From NCBI RefSeq assembly GCF_042767895.1, contig NC_091550.1:39281138-39291137 (forward strand): 10,000 bases of DNA, given 5' to 3'. Source of the DNA: Penaeus vannamei. Lineage: Eukaryota; Arthropoda; Malacostraca; Decapoda; Penaeidae. The notes beneath the pieces are model-generated. The model did not search any database, was not told the origin of the DNA, and saw only the letters and a list, made by a program, of their open reading frames with translations. A program made the translations under genes and the position numbers. Positions 1-10,000 of this stretch are shown here, piece by piece (the stretch's first letter is position 1; the number at the start of each line of letters is the position of its first letter).

Positions 1-780
1 TTGATATTGTTATCACTATTACCATCATTATTTTAATGGCATTATCATTATCATTATTTTAATGTCATTATCATCATCATTACTATTATTATTATCGTCG
101 TTATTATTATTATTAGTATTATCAGTGTCATCATTATCATTACCATCATTATCACTACTCTTGTCGTTACCCTATTATTATTATTATTATCATTATTATT
201 ATTATTATTTATCATCATCATCATCATTATAACTCATTGTTATCATTGTTGTTATACTATTATTATTGTTATTATCATTATCATTACTATTGTCATTACT
301 AGTATTGTAATCATTATGATTATAATCCTATTATTATTATTGCTATTATCATTATTATTATTATTACCTTTTCCATTGTTATCCTTACCATATTGTCATT
401 ATTAATATCATTATTACCCTTATTGTCTTCATTATCATGAATACTATCACTGTTTTTCTTTGTTGTTGTTACCATTTGCATTATAAGTTTTGTTATCGTT
501 GTTATTGTTATGATTACATACATTAATGCTTGGATATTTGGATACATACATGCATATATACATATATACAACATATATTACATGATGATGGTAATCATAA
601 TGATGATAATGATAATGGTTATTATTTCTCTTTTTTATCATTATGATAATTATCATTATCATTATTATCAATGTCATTATTATGATCATTATTACTATTA
701 CTATCAATGTCATTATCATCCTTAACATTATTACCATTATTATCATTATCAGTATTACTATTATTAGTATTGTTATGTGC
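1..780. repeat. degenerate ATT/ATC trinucleotide repeat tract
   Basis: This stretch is dominated on the + strand by interrupted TTA/ATT and ATC/TCA triplets (ttattattatcattatc-like), with runs of pure ATT or ATC of 4-8 units. The pattern fades around 500-590, where ordinary AT-rich sequence (tacatacatgcatatatac) appears, and returns at about 590-775. Open frames through it read only Ile/Met/Asn/Asp/Tyr/His strings, as expected from a low-complexity triplet repeat, so I do not call a gene. It looks like an old, diverged microsatellite or minisatellite. No gene was seen in this interval. Confidence 0.85.
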
Positions 781-1146
<366 letters not shown>

Positions 1147-1358
1147 GTACACACATACATACGTACATACATAATTCATATGCATGTATGCATGATATAT
1201 AGTTGCTCAATTACGGCAATGATCAGGGAAAGGAAAAGTCGCAAAATCGCATTTAAAGATTTAAGGTCTTTCCTTAAAAGTCTTTAACCTAGTCTAAACA
1301 TAACTACAATTAATATTTACATTTTAGAAGACCTTTCCGTAATAATTCAATAAAGTAA

Positions 1359-1421
<63 letters not shown>

Positions 1422-1885
1422 CTAATTAAATGAATCTCAGGTATATAATGAGTATAATGAATATCTTTTTTTTTTCTTTTTTTTTTCTTTACTTTTTTAT
1501 GTGGCAATTTCTACTTTCGTTATGATCACGAGAAAACTGCAGTGAACAAGGAGAGAAATCGTCTCAATGAATGTCTGACAATAGGTAGAAATGTCGCAAG
1601 TAAGTTTTCCATATAATTTCTGATGCTGAGTCATCTTCAAAATCGCAGTATTTTTGTCGGCGTTTCGTAAGGAAAATTTAAAGACAGTCATTACGTCCGT
1701 AGACCACCTCCGGACCTGCCCTAAACCTCGGCCGAGTCATAGGCATAAGTTGGGTAGTAAGGACATATTTCCAAGAAGTCACAGACAAGATCTTGGATTC
1801 AAAGACTATTTTTCTGTTGAAGACAAATTTCGGTCTATTTCCTTTTTTTTCGGGAATATCACCACTGGTCCTGAAGATGCCACAG
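1147..1885. other. non-coding interval with AT microsatellite and T-rich tract
   Basis: It holds an alternating TA tract at about 1366-1419, an interrupted T-rich tract at about 1467-1498, and otherwise unique sequence. I found no protein family here. The open frame that runs on the + strand from about 1654 becomes recognisable as CUB domain only near its 3' part (after about 1875). Its upstream residues look like ordinary intron or 5' flank. A signal-peptide exon for the downstream protease could be here but I could not identify one. Confidence 0.6.
1366..1419. repeat. (TA)n microsatellite
   Basis: Uninterrupted alternating TA of about 27 units, directly preceded by tatatg and followed by tactaattaaatg. 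It stands apart from the larger arrays and lies upstream of the first recognised exon. Confidence 0.95.

Positions 1886-10000
<8,115 letters not shown>

Overview
The window reads as animal nuclear DNA, most likely from a decapod crustacean and plausibly a penaeid shrimp. Three things point there: an intron-split serine protease gene with canonical GT/AG junctions, an extreme load of long dinucleotide microsatellites (a hallmark of penaeid genomes), and a decayed Ty3/Gypsy-type retroelement. There are no prokaryotic-style operons, tRNAs, rRNAs or CRISPR arrays. Species cannot be fixed from the sequence alone.

The host gene runs on the + strand. Seven exons or exon parts were located by coding similarity, splice consensus and matching intron phase: 1886(uncertain)-2057, 3077-3213, 3370-3468, 3699-3891, 9022-9139, 9456-9600 and 9983 to beyond 10000. 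Together they encode a CUB domain, a Thr/Pro/Ser-rich linker, a cysteine-containing pre-activation segment, an activation site (K followed by IVNG) and the first half of a trypsin-fold (S1A) domain with catalytic His (AAHC) and Asp (NDIAL). The signal peptide exon lies upstream, or is unrecognised in the first 1.9 kb. The exons with catalytic Ser and the specificity pocket lie downstream. This architecture is that of the decapod CUB-serine proteases.

The fourth intron in view (3892-9021, about 5.1 kb) carries most of the non-genic content: a block of AT/GT/CA/CG/GA microsatellites (about 3980-4820), an antisense, 3'-truncated and broken Ty3/Gypsy element (about 4821-8480: reverse transcriptase, linker with a tandem duplication, protease, gag with zinc knuckles, and a probable 5' LTR/leader), then another microsatellite block (about 8510-8960).

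Positions 1-780 are a degenerate ATT/ATC-type repeat. Positions 781-1146 are a very long (AT)n(GT)n compound microsatellite. Positions 1147-1885 hold no recognisable gene. The remaining introns hold nothing beyond the repeats listed.
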